This document shows, piece by piece, positions 44,520 through 53,851 of a DNA stretch of 64,000 bases. The position numbers were made by a program, and so were the translations under genes. Origin of the DNA: Kluyvera georgiana ATCC 51603 (lineage in GTDB: Bacteria > Pseudomonadota > Gammaproteobacteria > Enterobacterales > Enterobacteriaceae). The stretch's first letter is position 1. Each line of letters begins with the position of its first letter. The notes beneath the pieces were generated by a model. The model was given only the letters and a program-made list of their open reading frames with translations. It searched no databases and was not told the origin of the DNA. The stretch is taken from contig NZ_LXEU01000042.1 of the NCBI RefSeq assembly GCF_001654985.1, positions 81,539-145,538 on the forward strand, given 5' to 3'.

Positions 44520-44632
44520 TTTAATATTCGAAAATAAATTTTTACCTATGTTGTATTAATGCCGGCTGGCTCTCAAAACGGTCGGTGCGAATTTATTTAC
44601 CGTTGTGCCCTACAATAAAAGGATATGCCATC

Positions 44633-45922
44633 ATGTCTGCGAATAAATTACGTTCATTATTACTTCTCTCCGCTTTGGGGCTTGGCATAGGTCAGAGCTA
44701 TGCCGCCACCACGCTTAACGTCTGGATCCGCGCAAGTAACGACTCGAAGAATATCTACAAACAGGAGGCCGAGACGTTCGAGCAAAAAACGGGCATTAAA
44801 ATTGAGTATTTCAACGCGACGACCGACTTCGAACAGCGCCTGGCACGTGCCGCTGCGGGTAACGCCTTGCCTGACCTGATCTTCAACGACGCCGCGTCGT
44901 TGGGGCAGTTTATCCAGTTGGGTATCGCTGATGAGATTGACCCGAAAACCATCAACGGCGGCGACCAGCTGTATCCCACCGCGTGGAACAGTACCCGCTA
45001 TATCGATGGTAAATACTACGGCGTACCAACCTCGGCGCAAACTTTTGCCCTGTTTGTCCGTAAGGACTGGCGCGAAAAGCTGGGCCTGCCGCTGCCAAAA
45101 AGCTGGGATGACATTCAAACGCTGGCCAAAGCCTTTACCACGCAGGACCCTGACGGCAACGGTAAAAACGATACCTACGGCTTTATCGTTCCGGCCTCCA
45201 CGACCCGTGGCTACGCCAGCTGGTTTATGAGCAGCTTTATCTGGCAGGCGGGCGGCGATTTCGTCAAGGAGCACAACGGCACCTTCAGCGCCTCGCTGAA
45301 TACCCCGGAAGTGGCGCAGGCTATGACCTTCATGCGCACCATGATGTGCGAAAAAGTCACGCAGCCGGGGGCGATCAACGCCACCACTGCCGACGTGATT
45401 CCTTCCTTCCGTTCCGGTCAGAGCGGCATGTTCTTCAGCGGCCCGTACCATATTGCGCTGTTTGATAAAGATCCGGGCAAAGACAAATTTGAAGTCGTGC
45501 CGGTTGTCGGCCCGAAAGGCGAAGCAACCCTCGCTGAAGGGACCACCGTCTTTATGATGAAGAGCAGCCAGCAGAAAGAGGCCGCGCGCAAATTTATCGA
45601 ATTCATGATCTCGCCGGAAGGCCAGGAGATCGGCATGGGGAAAGGCAGCCAGCATATTCCAGTCGTGCGTCTGCCGGTGAACAAAAACGTGGATGTGAAG
45701 GCCGTTTACCAGGACGACCGCTGGGAAACCTTTGCCAGACTATACAACGAACAGGGTCGCTACGTGCCACAAATTCCGAACTGGACGCCGGTGCGTCAGG
45801 TGGCCGCTGACGGCTTCAACCGTATCTTTGCCGACTGCAATAGCGATATCAGCGCCGAGCTGAAGGCGATTGACGGCAAGGTGAACGCCGAGCTGGCAAA
45901 ACAAAACGTGCTGGCTAAGTAA
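44633..45922 (+). CDS. Sugar ABC transporter periplasmic binding protein
   Basis: A 429-residue family-1 extracellular solute-binding protein (MalE/UgpB type). A signal peptide (about 1-24, ending GQSYA) precedes TTLNVWIRASNDSKNIYKQE, the two alpha/beta lobes and motifs such as LPDLIFNDAASLGQFIQLG and FMMKSSQQKEAARKFIEFMI. It would capture an oligosaccharide in the periplasm. The start is ATG 44633 with AAAAGGA upstream; the frame from 44585 adds nothing signal-like. Tight spacing (11 bases) to the next gene shows an operon with the permeases. The ligand is not evident from sequence. Confidence 0.9.
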   Translation: MSANKLRSLLLLSALGLGIGQSYAATTLNVWIRASNDSKNIYKQEAETFEQKTGIKIEYFNATTDFEQRLARAAAGNALPDLIFNDAASLGQFIQLGIADEIDPKTINGGDQLYPTAWNSTRYIDGKYYGVPTSAQTFALFVRKDWREKLGLPLPKSWDDIQTLAKAFTTQDPDGNGKNDTYGFIVPASTTRGYASWFMSSFIWQAGGDFVKEHNGTFSASLNTPEVAQAMTFMRTMMCEKVTQPGAINATTADVIPSFRSGQSGMFFSGPYHIALFDKDPGKDKFEVVPVVGPKGEATLAEGTTVFMMKSSQQKEAARKFIEFMISPEGQEIGMGKGSQHIPVVRLPVNKNVDVKAVYQDDRWETFARLYNEQGRYVPQIPNWTPVRQVAADGFNRIFADCNSDISAELKAIDGKVNAELAKQNVLAK

Positions 45923-45933
45923 AGGAGTATGTG

Positions 45934-46875
45934 ATGACGCTGCATGAGACGAAGTCCGCGCCGCTAAAGCAATCCGCTTCGCCTGACGCCGCCGGCTGGC
46001 TGACGGCAAAACGTAAGCGAGCGCTGATTCCGTGGCTATTTCTCGCCCCGGCGCTGGTGATCTTCAGCTGGTTTAAGTTCATCCCGATGATTCAGGGGTT
46101 GGTGATGAGCTTTTACAAGGTCAACTTTAATCAGCCGGACGAGTGGGTGGGCTTCGCCAACTTTACCCGCGCGTTTGCCGACGTTGAGCTGCACGCGGCG
46201 GTGGTTAACACGCTGCTGTATGTGCTGGTGACGATGTTTGCCGCGGCGATACTGGCCTTTTTCCTGGCCATGCTGCTGGAAGGTCCGGCGCGCCACCTGC
46301 GCTTTATTCGTACCGCCATTTTCCTGCCGGCGGTCACCAGTGCGGCAATCGTCGCCGAAATGTGGCGCATTCTGTTCAACCCAACGCCGAACGGGGTGGT
46401 GAACCATATTCTCAGCTGGTTCGGCGTTGCCGATCAGGGTTTCCTCGCCAGCTCCGAGCAGGCGCTGGGCGTCATCATGCTGCTGCATATCTGGAAAGCG
46501 GTGCCGTACAACATGGTCATTTTCATCGCCGGCCTGGCCGGTATCAGCCGTGACCTGTATGACGCCGCAAACGTGGATGGCGCTAACTGGTGGAACCGAC
46601 TGCGCTACGTCACGCTACCGGGGATGATTCCGGCGCTATCGGTGGTGCTGATGCTCTCCTTTATTCGTGGTTTCCGCGTGTTTGCCGAAGTGTATGCCAC
46701 GACTGGCGGCGGGCCGTCTAACGCCACGGAGATGATCATGACCCACATCTATAAGCTGGGCTTCGAACAGTTTGACTACGGCTACGCTTCGGCGGTGTCG
46801 TTCCTGCTGTTCGCCTTCACGGTGGTGTTAACCATCTGCCATCTGACGCTGAAAAAACGTATCGCACGTTACTAA
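45934..46875 (+). CDS. Sugar ABC transporter permease (MalF/UgpA type)
   Basis: A 313-residue inner-membrane protein with about six helices and the permease EAA loop DAANVDGANWWNRLRYVTLP (about 210-229), which docks on the ATPase. The cytosolic N-terminus (1-28) leads into RALIPWLFLAPALVIFSWFK. The start is ATG 45934, six bases after AAAGGAG; a GTG one codon earlier is too close to the ribosome site. It forms the channel with the next permease. Confidence 0.9.
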   Translation: MTLHETKSAPLKQSASPDAAGWLTAKRKRALIPWLFLAPALVIFSWFKFIPMIQGLVMSFYKVNFNQPDEWVGFANFTRAFADVELHAAVVNTLLYVLVTMFAAAILAFFLAMLLEGPARHLRFIRTAIFLPAVTSAAIVAEMWRILFNPTPNGVVNHILSWFGVADQGFLASSEQALGVIMLLHIWKAVPYNMVIFIAGLAGISRDLYDAANVDGANWWNRLRYVTLPGMIPALSVVLMLSFIRGFRVFAEVYATTGGGPSNATEMIMTHIYKLGFEQFDYGYASAVSFLLFAFTVVLTICHLTLKKRIARY

Positions 46876-46884
46876 GGAGCCGTG

Positions 46885-47724
46885 ATGTTAAGTAAACGTT
46901 GGGATACCGCAGGACGCTGGTGCATCTACGCGCTGCTGCTGATTGTCTTCGTCGGGCCGTTCTGGGGGATCGTGGCCACCGCGTTCAGCGGTGCGCCGGT
47001 TAAACCGGGCGAACTGCTGGCGTGGCCGAACCAGTTCTCGCTGGAGAACTTTATCTTTGCCTGGCAGGACATTGGCGTCTGGCAGTATCTGTTGAACTCT
47101 ATCCTGGTGGTGTTCTTCGGCACCATTTTGCAGGTGTCGGTGAGCGCACTGGCGGCCTACGCGCTGGCTCGCAAGAAGTTTCGCGGCGTGGCGCTGGTCA
47201 GTCTGGTGATCCTCTCAACCATGATGCTGCCGGAAGAGGTGATCGCCATTCCGCTGTACATGATTATCAACTGGCGGCTGCCGTTCATCGATGCCTCGCT
47301 CTACAACAGCTATCTCGGGATGATTCTGCCGGTGGTGGGCTGGGCCTTCTCCATCTTCGTACTGACCGAATTTATGTCGGCTATCCCGAAAGAGCTGGAG
47401 GAAGCGGCGCGCATTGACGGCGCTAACGAATGGCAGATTTTCTTCCACGTGATTCTGCCGCTGGTGAAACCGGCGCTGGGGACGGTGGTGACGTTCGGCT
47501 TCATTATGATTTGGGACCAGTACCTGCTGCCGCTGATTGTGGTCAACCAGGACAGCCTGAACACGATTCCGGTGATCCTCGGCACGCTGCGTACCGACGA
47601 GAGCATCACGCCGAACATTTTCATCGCGATTACGCTACTGGCGATGCTGCCAAGCATCATCGTTTATCTGGGTCTGCAAAAACATTTCAACCGCGGGATC
47701 ATGTCCGGCGCGGTCAAAGGATAA
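46885..47724 (+). CDS. Sugar ABC transporter permease (MalG/UgpE type)
   Basis: A 279-residue inner-membrane protein with six helices. The EAA loop is EEAARIDGANEWQIFFHVIL (about 172-191). It matches the MalG half of carbohydrate importers. AAGGAG stands five bases before ATG 46885, nine bases after the previous gene. Confidence 0.9.
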   Translation: MLSKRWDTAGRWCIYALLLIVFVGPFWGIVATAFSGAPVKPGELLAWPNQFSLENFIFAWQDIGVWQYLLNSILVVFFGTILQVSVSALAAYALARKKFRGVALVSLVILSTMMLPEEVIAIPLYMIINWRLPFIDASLYNSYLGMILPVVGWAFSIFVLTEFMSAIPKELEEAARIDGANEWQIFFHVILPLVKPALGTVVTFGFIMIWDQYLLPLIVVNQDSLNTIPVILGTLRTDESITPNIFIAITLLAMLPSIIVYLGLQKHFNRGIMSGAVKG

Positions 47725-47734
47725 GGAGCTACCA

Positions 47735-48829
47735 ATGGGATCCGTTGTACTGAACAGCGTGCGTAAATCTTATGGCGATGCGCACGTGATTAAAGATGTG
47801 TCGCTGACTATCCCTGACGGTGAGTTCTGCGTGTTGGTGGGGCCGAGCGGCTGCGGTAAATCCACGCTGCTGCGCATGATTGCCGGGCTGGAGGAGATTT
47901 CGGGCGGCGAAGTGCATATTAATGAGCGCAACGTTACCGAAGTGGAGCCGAAGCTGCGTGATATCGCGATGGTCTTCCAGAGCTATGCGCTCTATCCGCA
48001 GATGACGGTACGCGAAAACATGGGCTTTGCGCTAAAAATGGCGCGTCTGCCGAAAGCCGAAATTAAGCAAAAAGTGGATGACGCCGCGGCGCTGCTAGGG
48101 CTGGAACCGCTGCTGGAGCGCCTGCCGAAGGATCTCTCCGGCGGCCAGCGTCAGCGCGTGGCGATGGGGCGTGCGATTGTGCGTAAGCCGCAGGTGTTTC
48201 TGTTTGACGAACCGCTTTCCAACCTGGATGCCAAGCTGCGTACCCAGGTGCGCGGCGAGATTCGCGAACTGCATCGTCGCCTGAAAACGACCTCGGTATA
48301 CGTCACCCACGATCAAATCGAGGCGATGACCATGGGGCAGATGATCGTCGTGCTGCGCGATGGGCGTATTGAGCAGGCAGGTACCCCGCTTGAGCTGTAT
48401 GACCAGCCGGCGAACCTGTTCGTGGCGGGCTTTATCGGTTCGCCGGAAATTAACCAGCTGCCGGGCGAAGTCGTGATCAACGGCGCGACCACCAGCCTGC
48501 GCCTGAAGGATGGCTCGCTGCTGGCGTTACCCGCAGGGTTACAGGTGAAAAATGGTCAGCAGGTGGTGTACGCTATTCGCCCCGAACAGGTCAACGTGGT
48601 GAATGAAGCGCGGGATGACGCGCTGGCCGCGAAGGTTACGGCGGTGGAGAATACCGGCTCGGATATGCAGCTGTTTTGCGATACCGGCGGCGGTGCCTTT
48701 ACGTCGGTCTTTAAGCAGCGCCTGGCGGTGAAAGAGGGCGACAACATCTGGCTGCAGCCGAAGCTCTCCGGCGTGCATCTGTTCGATGCGCAAAGCGGCC
48801 AGCGCATAGCGTGCCTGGAGGGCGAGTAA
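47735..48829 (+). CDS. Sugar ABC transporter ATP-binding protein (UgpC/MalK/MsmK type)
   Basis: A 364-residue ATPase. Walker A GPSGCGKST (about 38-46), Q-loop VFQSYALYPQM, signature LSGGQRQRVAMGRA, Walker B VFLFDEPLSNLDA and the H-loop in VTHDQIEAMTM are all intact. The C-terminal extension (about 240-364) is the TOBE/regulatory domain of the CUT1 family, with IRPEQV. It powers uptake through the two permeases just upstream. AAGGAG precedes the start. Confidence 0.93.
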   Translation: MGSVVLNSVRKSYGDAHVIKDVSLTIPDGEFCVLVGPSGCGKSTLLRMIAGLEEISGGEVHINERNVTEVEPKLRDIAMVFQSYALYPQMTVRENMGFALKMARLPKAEIKQKVDDAAALLGLEPLLERLPKDLSGGQRQRVAMGRAIVRKPQVFLFDEPLSNLDAKLRTQVRGEIRELHRRLKTTSVYVTHDQIEAMTMGQMIVVLRDGRIEQAGTPLELYDQPANLFVAGFIGSPEINQLPGEVVINGATTSLRLKDGSLLALPAGLQVKNGQQVVYAIRPEQVNVVNEARDDALAAKVTAVENTGSDMQLFCDTGGGAFTSVFKQRLAVKEGDNIWLQPKLSGVHLFDAQSGQRIACLEGE

Positions 48830-48830
48830 G

Positions 48831-49979
48831 GTGGCAATGAAGCTGTACACCCTGGATGAAAGTTGCCTGGAAAATGCGCGCGCGGGTTTGAAGCAGCCGT
48901 TCTCTCCGCTGCAACTGGCGCTGAGCAAACTGGTGGCGGAGGCCGATCAGCTGCGGCGCGAGCCGCCAGAAAGCGTGGTGCATAAAAAGCTGCGTCCGGC
49001 GAGCGGCGATGCCCACGATTACTACAGTCTCGGCACCTACTGGTGGCCGAATCCACGGCGGCCCAATGGGCTGCCCTATATTCGTCGCGACGGGCATATC
49101 AACCCGCAGTGCGAAAACAACGACACCGATACTTCGCGCATTATCCGTATGTGCGAGCGCTGCCTGACGCTGGGGCTGGCGTGGTACTTCACCGGCCAGC
49201 GCCAGTATGCGCAGGCTGCCGCGCAACAGATTCGCTGTTGGTTCCTCGATGGCGATACGCGGATGAACCCACACCTCAACTACGGCCAGGCGATTCCGGG
49301 AATTGTCTCCGGGCGCGGCACCGGGCTTATCGATACCCGCCTGCTGTGGATGGTGGTTGATACGATCGGGCTGATTAACGGCGCAAGCGTGCTGGATACT
49401 GACGATATTATCGGCCTGCACCAGTGGTTCCGTGATTTTAACCACTGGATGTACTACAGCGAAATTGGTCACTCTGAATACGTCTGGCACAACAACCACG
49501 GCACCTGGTACGACGCGCAGCGCACGGTGAATGCGCTGTTCTACGGCGATAAGGGGCTGGCGGCGCGCATTATTGAGCAGGGGATAACCCAGCGCATGGC
49601 GGCGCAAATTGACCAGGACGGCAAGCAGACGATGGAGCTGGAACGTACCATTCCGTTCCACTATTCGCTGTTTAATCTTGAGGCGCATCTGTTGCTTAAC
49701 CGCTACGCCGAACACGTGGAGTTCGATCGCTGGAATACCATCCGTGACGGACGCGGGGTGAAGCAGGGGATTGACTATCTGGTGCCGTTTATCCGTGAAC
49801 CCGAACTGTGGCCCTACAGTGACTTACAGGGCATCGTCTGGGATAGCGCGCTGCGGGTATTGCTGCAATCGATACGGGGTTATCCGAAGCAGGCGGCAAG
49901 CTATCGTGAAGCGCTGAAGTGCCTGCCGCAGGAGACGCTCCAGCTGAAAGAACAGCTGATGTGGTGCCCGGGACTGTAG
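48831..49979 (+). CDS. Cytoplasmic alginate-lyase-family protein (paralogue of the periplasmic one)
   Basis: A 382-residue protein with no signal peptide. It shares with the secreted paralogue the motifs HDYYSLGTYWWPNP (62-75), GLPYIRRDGHINP (80-92), LNYGQAIPGIVSGRGTG, WHNNHGTWYD (219-228) and ELERTIPFHYSLFNL (269-283), so the same Asn-His-Arg-Tyr set is present. Its start codon (GTG 48831, or ATG 48837 two codons on) is one base after the ATPase stop codon, so it is part of the importer operon. It would act on the imported product inside the cell. This is a second cut, or a cut of another linkage, next to the heparinase-type enzyme. Confidence 0.85.
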   Translation: MAMKLYTLDESCLENARAGLKQPFSPLQLALSKLVAEADQLRREPPESVVHKKLRPASGDAHDYYSLGTYWWPNPRRPNGLPYIRRDGHINPQCENNDTDTSRIIRMCERCLTLGLAWYFTGQRQYAQAAAQQIRCWFLDGDTRMNPHLNYGQAIPGIVSGRGTGLIDTRLLWMVVDTIGLINGASVLDTDDIIGLHQWFRDFNHWMYYSEIGHSEYVWHNNHGTWYDAQRTVNALFYGDKGLAARIIEQGITQRMAAQIDQDGKQTMELERTIPFHYSLFNLEAHLLLNRYAEHVEFDRWNTIRDGRGVKQGIDYLVPFIREPELWPYSDLQGIVWDSALRVLLQSIRGYPKQAASYREALKCLPQETLQLKEQLMWCPGL

Positions 49980-50053
49980 GCCTGATAAGCGTCGCGCCAT
50001 CAGGCCACTTGGCGGACGTTGCCGGATGGCGGCGTACCGCCTTATCCGGCCTA
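49977..50053. repeat. REP/BIME palindromic element
   Basis: Two REP-like palindromes: GCCTGATAAGCG with CGCCATCAGGC, then GCCGGATGGCGG with CCTTATCCGGCC, the typical enterobacterial repeat sequence. It lies between the last uronan-locus gene and the converging yoaB, probably protecting mRNA 3' ends. Confidence 0.88.
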
Positions 50054-50060
50054 CGGGAGC

Positions 50061-50405
50061 TTATACTGCAGCGATAATTTTAATCTCAACTTTATATTTC
50101 GGGTTCATCAGCTTAGCCTGCACCGTGCAGCGCACCGGCGCATGGCCTGCTACGACCCAGGCGTCCCATGCTTTGTTCATCGCCGCGAAATCATCCCCGT
50201 CAGCGAGGAAAATAGTGGCGTCGAGGATGCGTGACTTGTCGCTGCCTTGCTTTTCCAGCACCGCGTCAATCTGCGCCAGCGTGTTAGCCGTCTGCTCAAA
50301 CGCGTCGGCATCCAGGTTTGCCGGCACGCCGGTGTAGTACAGCGTCTGGTTATGAATCACAACATCAGACCAGCGCGCTTCGGCGTCAATACGGACAATC
50401 GTCAT
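50061..50405 (-). CDS. yoaB: RidA-family protein YoaB
   Basis: A 114-residue Rid-family (YjgF/UK114) protein starting MTIVRIDAEARWSDVVIHNQ. It contains TLYYTGVPANLDADAFEQTA, DATIFLADGDDFAAMNKAWD and a C-terminal PVRCTVQAKLMNPKYKVEIK with the Arg that in RidA enzymes binds the carboxylate of enamine/imine intermediates. It is nearly identical to E. coli YoaB. The start at 50405 has AAGGAAA upstream. It is divergent from yoaA. Confidence 0.92.
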   Translation of the reverse strand: MTIVRIDAEARWSDVVIHNQTLYYTGVPANLDADAFEQTANTLAQIDAVLEKQGSDKSRILDATIFLADGDDFAAMNKAWDAWVVAGHAPVRCTVQAKLMNPKYKVEIKIIAAV

Positions 50406-50533
50406 TTTCCTTTCCTTTTTAACATCACGTCGATGCGCTAAGACTGCCACATTGTCGCCGCGACGTCACGGCTTAGGCTGGCATAACCTGGACTGGCCTG
50501 ACATAATCACTGGGAATTTTTCCAGGGGGTAAC

Positions 50534-52444
50534 GTGACGGACGATTTTGCAGCAGACGGCCAGCTTGCGCAGGCGATAACCGGCTTTAAACCGCGTGAAC
50601 CGCAGCGTCAGATGGCGCACGCCGTCGCTCAGGCGATTGACGAAGGTCAGCCGCTGGTGGTTGAGGCCGGTACGGGTACCGGTAAAACCTACGCCTACCT
50701 GGCTCCCGCGCTACGTTCGGGCAAAAAGGTGATTATCTCCACCGGTTCGAAGGCACTACAGGATCAGCTTTACAGCCGTGATTTACCCACCGTTTCGAAA
50801 GCGCTGGACTATACCGGCAAGCTGGCGCTGCTGAAAGGGCGCTCAAACTACCTGTGCCTGGAGCGTCTGGAACAGCAGGCGCTGGCGGGCGGCGATCTGC
50901 CGGTGAACACCCTGAGCGACGTCATTCTGTTGCGCAGTTGGGCGAACCAAACTGTTGATGGCGACATCAGCACCTGCGTGAGCGTTGCCGAGGATTCCCA
51001 GGCCTGGCCGCTGGTCACCAGCACCAACGATAACTGCCTTGGCAGCGACTGCCCGCAGTATCAGGAATGTTTCGTGGTGAAGGCGCGTAAAAAGGCGATG
51101 GACGCCGATGTCGTGGTGGTCAACCATCATCTGTTCCTTGCCGATATGGTGGTGAAAGAGAGCGGTTTTGGCGAGTTGATCCCCGAGGCCGACGTGATGA
51201 TCTTCGATGAAGCCCATCAGCTACCGGATATCGCCAGCCAATATTTTGGTCAGTCGCTCTCCAGCCGCCAGCTGTTGGACCTGGCGAAAGATGTGGTGAT
51301 TGCCTACCGTACCGAACTGAAAGATACCCAGCAGCTGCAAAAGTGCGCCGATCGCCTGGCGCAGGCGACACAGGATTTTCGCCTGCAGGTCGGCGACCCT
51401 GGCTATCGCGGCAACCTGCGCGACCTGCTGGCCGACAGCGCCGTACAGCGCGCGCTGCTGCTGCTCGATGACGCGCTCGAACTGTGCTACGACGTGGCGA
51501 AACTCTCGCTGGGCCGTTCTGCGCTGCTCGACGCCGCCTTCGAGCGCGCCACGCTGTACCGTGCGCGTCTGAAACGCTTAAAAGAGATCAATAAGCCCGG
51601 CTACAGCTACTGGTATGAATGCAACTCGCGCCACTTTACGCTGGCGCTGACGCCGCTGACCGTGGCCGATAAATTTAAAGAGGTGATGGCGGCCAAACCG
51701 GGCAGCTGGGTTTTCACCTCGGCGACGCTGTCGGTCAATGACGACCTGCACCATTTCACCGAGCGTCTGGGCATTGAAGCGGCGCGCTCGCTGCTGTTAC
51801 CCAGCCCGTTCGACTATGCCAGCCAGGCGCTGCTATGCGTGCCGCGCAATCTGCCGCTGCCAAATCAACCGGGTGCGGCGCGCCATCTGGCGGCGATGCT
51901 CAAACCGCTGATTGAGGCCAACGATGGCCGCTGCTTTATGCTCTGTACTTCGCACGCCATGATGCGCGATCTCGCCGAACAGTTCCGCGCAACGATGACG
52001 TTGCCGGTCTTGTTACAGGGGGAAACCAGCAAGGGCCAGCTTCTGCAACAGTTTGTCAGCGCCGGTAACGCGCTGCTGGTGGCGACCAGTAGCTTCTGGG
52101 AAGGGGTAGACGTGCGCGGTGATGCGCTCTCGCTGGTGATCATCGACAAACTGCCGTTTACCTCGCCGGACGACCCGCTGCTCAAAGCGCGGATGGAAGA
52201 CTGCCGCCTGCGCGGCGGCGATCCGTTTGAAGAGGTCCAGCTTCCGGATGCGGTGATTACCCTCAAGCAGGGCGTCGGGCGTCTGATTCGCGACGTGGAC
52301 GATCGCGGCGTGCTGGTGATTTGCGATAATCGCCTGGTGATGCGCCCCTATGGCGCGACCTTCCTTGCCAGCCTGCCGCCCGCGCCGCGCACCCGCGATA
52401 TTCGACGAGCCGTACGTTTTCTGGCGCTGTCATCGACGCGGTAA
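50534..52444 (+). CDS. yoaA: ATP-dependent DNA helicase YoaA (DinG/XPD-like, Fe-S)
   Basis: A 636-residue superfamily-2 helicase. Walker A VEAGTGTGKTYAYLAPAL, DEAH box MIFDEAHQL, and C-terminal motifs SFWEGVDVRG and QGVGRLIRD are present. A four-cysteine Fe-S site is formed by LCLE (Cys about 113) and NCLGSDCPQYQEC. YoaA acts in tolerance to replication-blocking damage and binds HolC in E. coli. The start is GTG 50534, after a GGGGG-rich ribosome site. Confidence 0.94.
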   Translation: MTDDFAADGQLAQAITGFKPREPQRQMAHAVAQAIDEGQPLVVEAGTGTGKTYAYLAPALRSGKKVIISTGSKALQDQLYSRDLPTVSKALDYTGKLALLKGRSNYLCLERLEQQALAGGDLPVNTLSDVILLRSWANQTVDGDISTCVSVAEDSQAWPLVTSTNDNCLGSDCPQYQECFVVKARKKAMDADVVVVNHHLFLADMVVKESGFGELIPEADVMIFDEAHQLPDIASQYFGQSLSSRQLLDLAKDVVIAYRTELKDTQQLQKCADRLAQATQDFRLQVGDPGYRGNLRDLLADSAVQRALLLLDDALELCYDVAKLSLGRSALLDAAFERATLYRARLKRLKEINKPGYSYWYECNSRHFTLALTPLTVADKFKEVMAAKPGSWVFTSATLSVNDDLHHFTERLGIEAARSLLLPSPFDYASQALLCVPRNLPLPNQPGAARHLAAMLKPLIEANDGRCFMLCTSHAMMRDLAEQFRATMTLPVLLQGETSKGQLLQQFVSAGNALLVATSSFWEGVDVRGDALSLVIIDKLPFTSPDDPLLKARMEDCRLRGGDPFEEVQLPDAVITLKQGVGRLIRDVDDRGVLVICDNRLVMRPYGATFLASLPPAPRTRDIRRAVRFLALSSTR

Positions 52445-52511
52445 TGCGCCGCAAAGTGTGGTAAGATGCGCGCCATTTTGTTGATCCGTAACTGCGAGAG
52501 CGCGACTAACC

Positions 52512-53207
52512 ATGCGAATTCTGGCTATTGATACCGCCACGGAAGCCTGCTCGGCTGCCTTGTGGAATGAAGGTAGCACCAGTGCTCATTTCGAGCTTTG
52601 TCCTCGGGAACACACCCAACGAATCCTGCCCATCGTGCAGGATATTCTTACTGAAAGCGGCGTAAGCCTCACCGATCTCGACGCGCTGGCGTTTGGCCGT
52701 GGGCCGGGCAGCTTTACCGGCGTGCGTATCGGTATTGGTATTGCGCAGGGGCTGGCGCTGGGCGCTGAGCTGCCGATGATTGGCGTGTCGACGCTGGCAA
52801 CCATGGCGCAGGGCGCCTGGCGTAAGCAGGGCGCAACCCGCGTGCTGGCCGCCATCGACGCGCGCATGGGCGAGGTCTACTGGGCAGAGTACCAGCGTGA
52901 CGAACAAGGTGTATGGCGCGGTGAAGAAACCGAAGCGGTGCTGAAGCCGGAAGCGGTACAGCAGCGTTTAGCTGAATTGAGCGGCGAATGGGCGACCGTT
53001 GGCACCGGCTGGGCGGCATGGCCGGAGATGGCGCAGGGCGCGAACGTGACCCTGAACGACGGCGGCGTGAGCCTGCCTGAGGCGGAAGACATGCTGCCAA
53101 TCGCCTGCCAACTGCTCGCGCAGGGGAAAACGGTGGCCGTTGAGAAAGCGAAGCCGGTTTATTTGCGCAATGAAGTGGCGTGGAAGAAACTTCCCGGTCG
53201 CGAATGA
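52512..53207 (+). CDS. tsaB: tRNA threonylcarbamoyladenosine biosynthesis protein TsaB
   Basis: A 231-residue ASKHA-fold protein that scaffolds TsaD and TsaE for t6A37 modification of ANN-decoding tRNAs; essential. Motifs [20 protein letters not shown] and [20 protein letters not shown] (about 66-85) match E. coli YeaZ. It stands 67 bases after yoaA and is followed by yeaY in the same direction. Confidence 0.95.
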   Translation: MRILAIDTATEACSAALWNEGSTSAHFELCPREHTQRILPIVQDILTESGVSLTDLDALAFGRGPGSFTGVRIGIGIAQGLALGAELPMIGVSTLATMAQGAWRKQGATRVLAAIDARMGEVYWAEYQRDEQGVWRGEETEAVLKPEAVQQRLAELSGEWATVGTGWAAWPEMAQGANVTLNDGGVSLPEAEDMLPIACQLLAQGKTVAVEKAKPVYLRNEVAWKKLPGRE

Positions 53208-53244
53208 CTCTAAGCAGATAAATAGTGAGTCCAGGAGCAGCATC

Positions 53245-53826
53245 ATGGCAGGTCAAAAATACGTCGTTCGTGGCGCCATTGCAGGGCTTATCGCATTCGC
53301 GTTAAGCAGCTGCGTCAGCGTGCCGGATGCCATTCAGGGCAGTAGTCCAACGCCGCAGCAGGATCTGGTTCGGGTTATGGCGGCACCGCAGCTGTATGTC
53401 GGCCAGGAATCGCGCTTTGGCGGCACGGTTGTAGGTATTGAGAACCAGCAGGGCCACACCCGTCTGGAAATCGCTACCGTTCCGCTCGACAGCGGCGCGC
53501 GTCCGATCCTCGGCGAAGCCTCCCGTGGGCGTATCTATGCCGATGTTAACGGCTTCCTTGACCCGGTCGATTTCCGTGGCCAACTGGTGACGGTGGTCGG
53601 CCCGATTGTCGGCACCGTGGAAGGGAAAGTGGGTACCACGAAGTACAATTTCCTGCACGTTCAGGCCACCGGCTATAAACGCTGGCGCGTTACCCAGCAG
53701 GTGGTGATGCCACCGCAGCCTATCGATCCGTGGGTCTTTGGCCCGCACCCCTGGAATTACGGTTACGGCGGTTGGGGATGGTATAACCCCGGCCCTGCGG
53801 AAGTTCGGAACGTCGTAACTGAATAA
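53245..53826 (+). CDS. yeaY: Slp-family outer-membrane lipoprotein YeaY
   Basis: A 193-residue lipoprotein. The signal peptide ends in the lipobox LSSC (Cys23), followed by [20 protein letters not shown] and a Slp domain of about 150 residues ending in an aromatic Gly/Tyr/Trp-rich tail ([13 protein letters not shown]). It matches E. coli YeaY, a sigma-E-linked lipoprotein of unknown function. The start is ATG 53245 with AGGAG upstream; the longer frame from 53140 runs inside tsaB. Confidence 0.93.
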   Translation: MAGQKYVVRGAIAGLIAFALSSCVSVPDAIQGSSPTPQQDLVRVMAAPQLYVGQESRFGGTVVGIENQQGHTRLEIATVPLDSGARPILGEASRGRIYADVNGFLDPVDFRGQLVTVVGPIVGTVEGKVGTTKYNFLHVQATGYKRWRVTQQVVMPPQPIDPWVFGPHPWNYGYGGWGWYNPGPAEVRNVVTE

Positions 53827-53851
53827 GAACTGTGATAAAGCAGACAAAAAA

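Larger units (their letters stand above)
44118..44632. promoter_or_regulatory. Shared control region of the divergent uronan-locus operons
   Basis: A 515-base, strongly AT-rich region with no gene between the two divergent transcription units. It holds a good CRP-like site and two GAAA-N5-TTTC dyads, listed separately, all nearer to the importer genes. The left third (44118-44340), next to the lyase genes, shows no clear operator. A local regulator gene is absent, so control must come from elsewhere. Confidence 0.6.

Noticed and set aside
40882..49979. Recent horizontal transfer of the uronan locus
   Set aside because: Base composition and codon use look like the flanking core genes, and there is no integrase, tRNA or direct repeat at its edges; it may be an old resident lost in E. 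coli.
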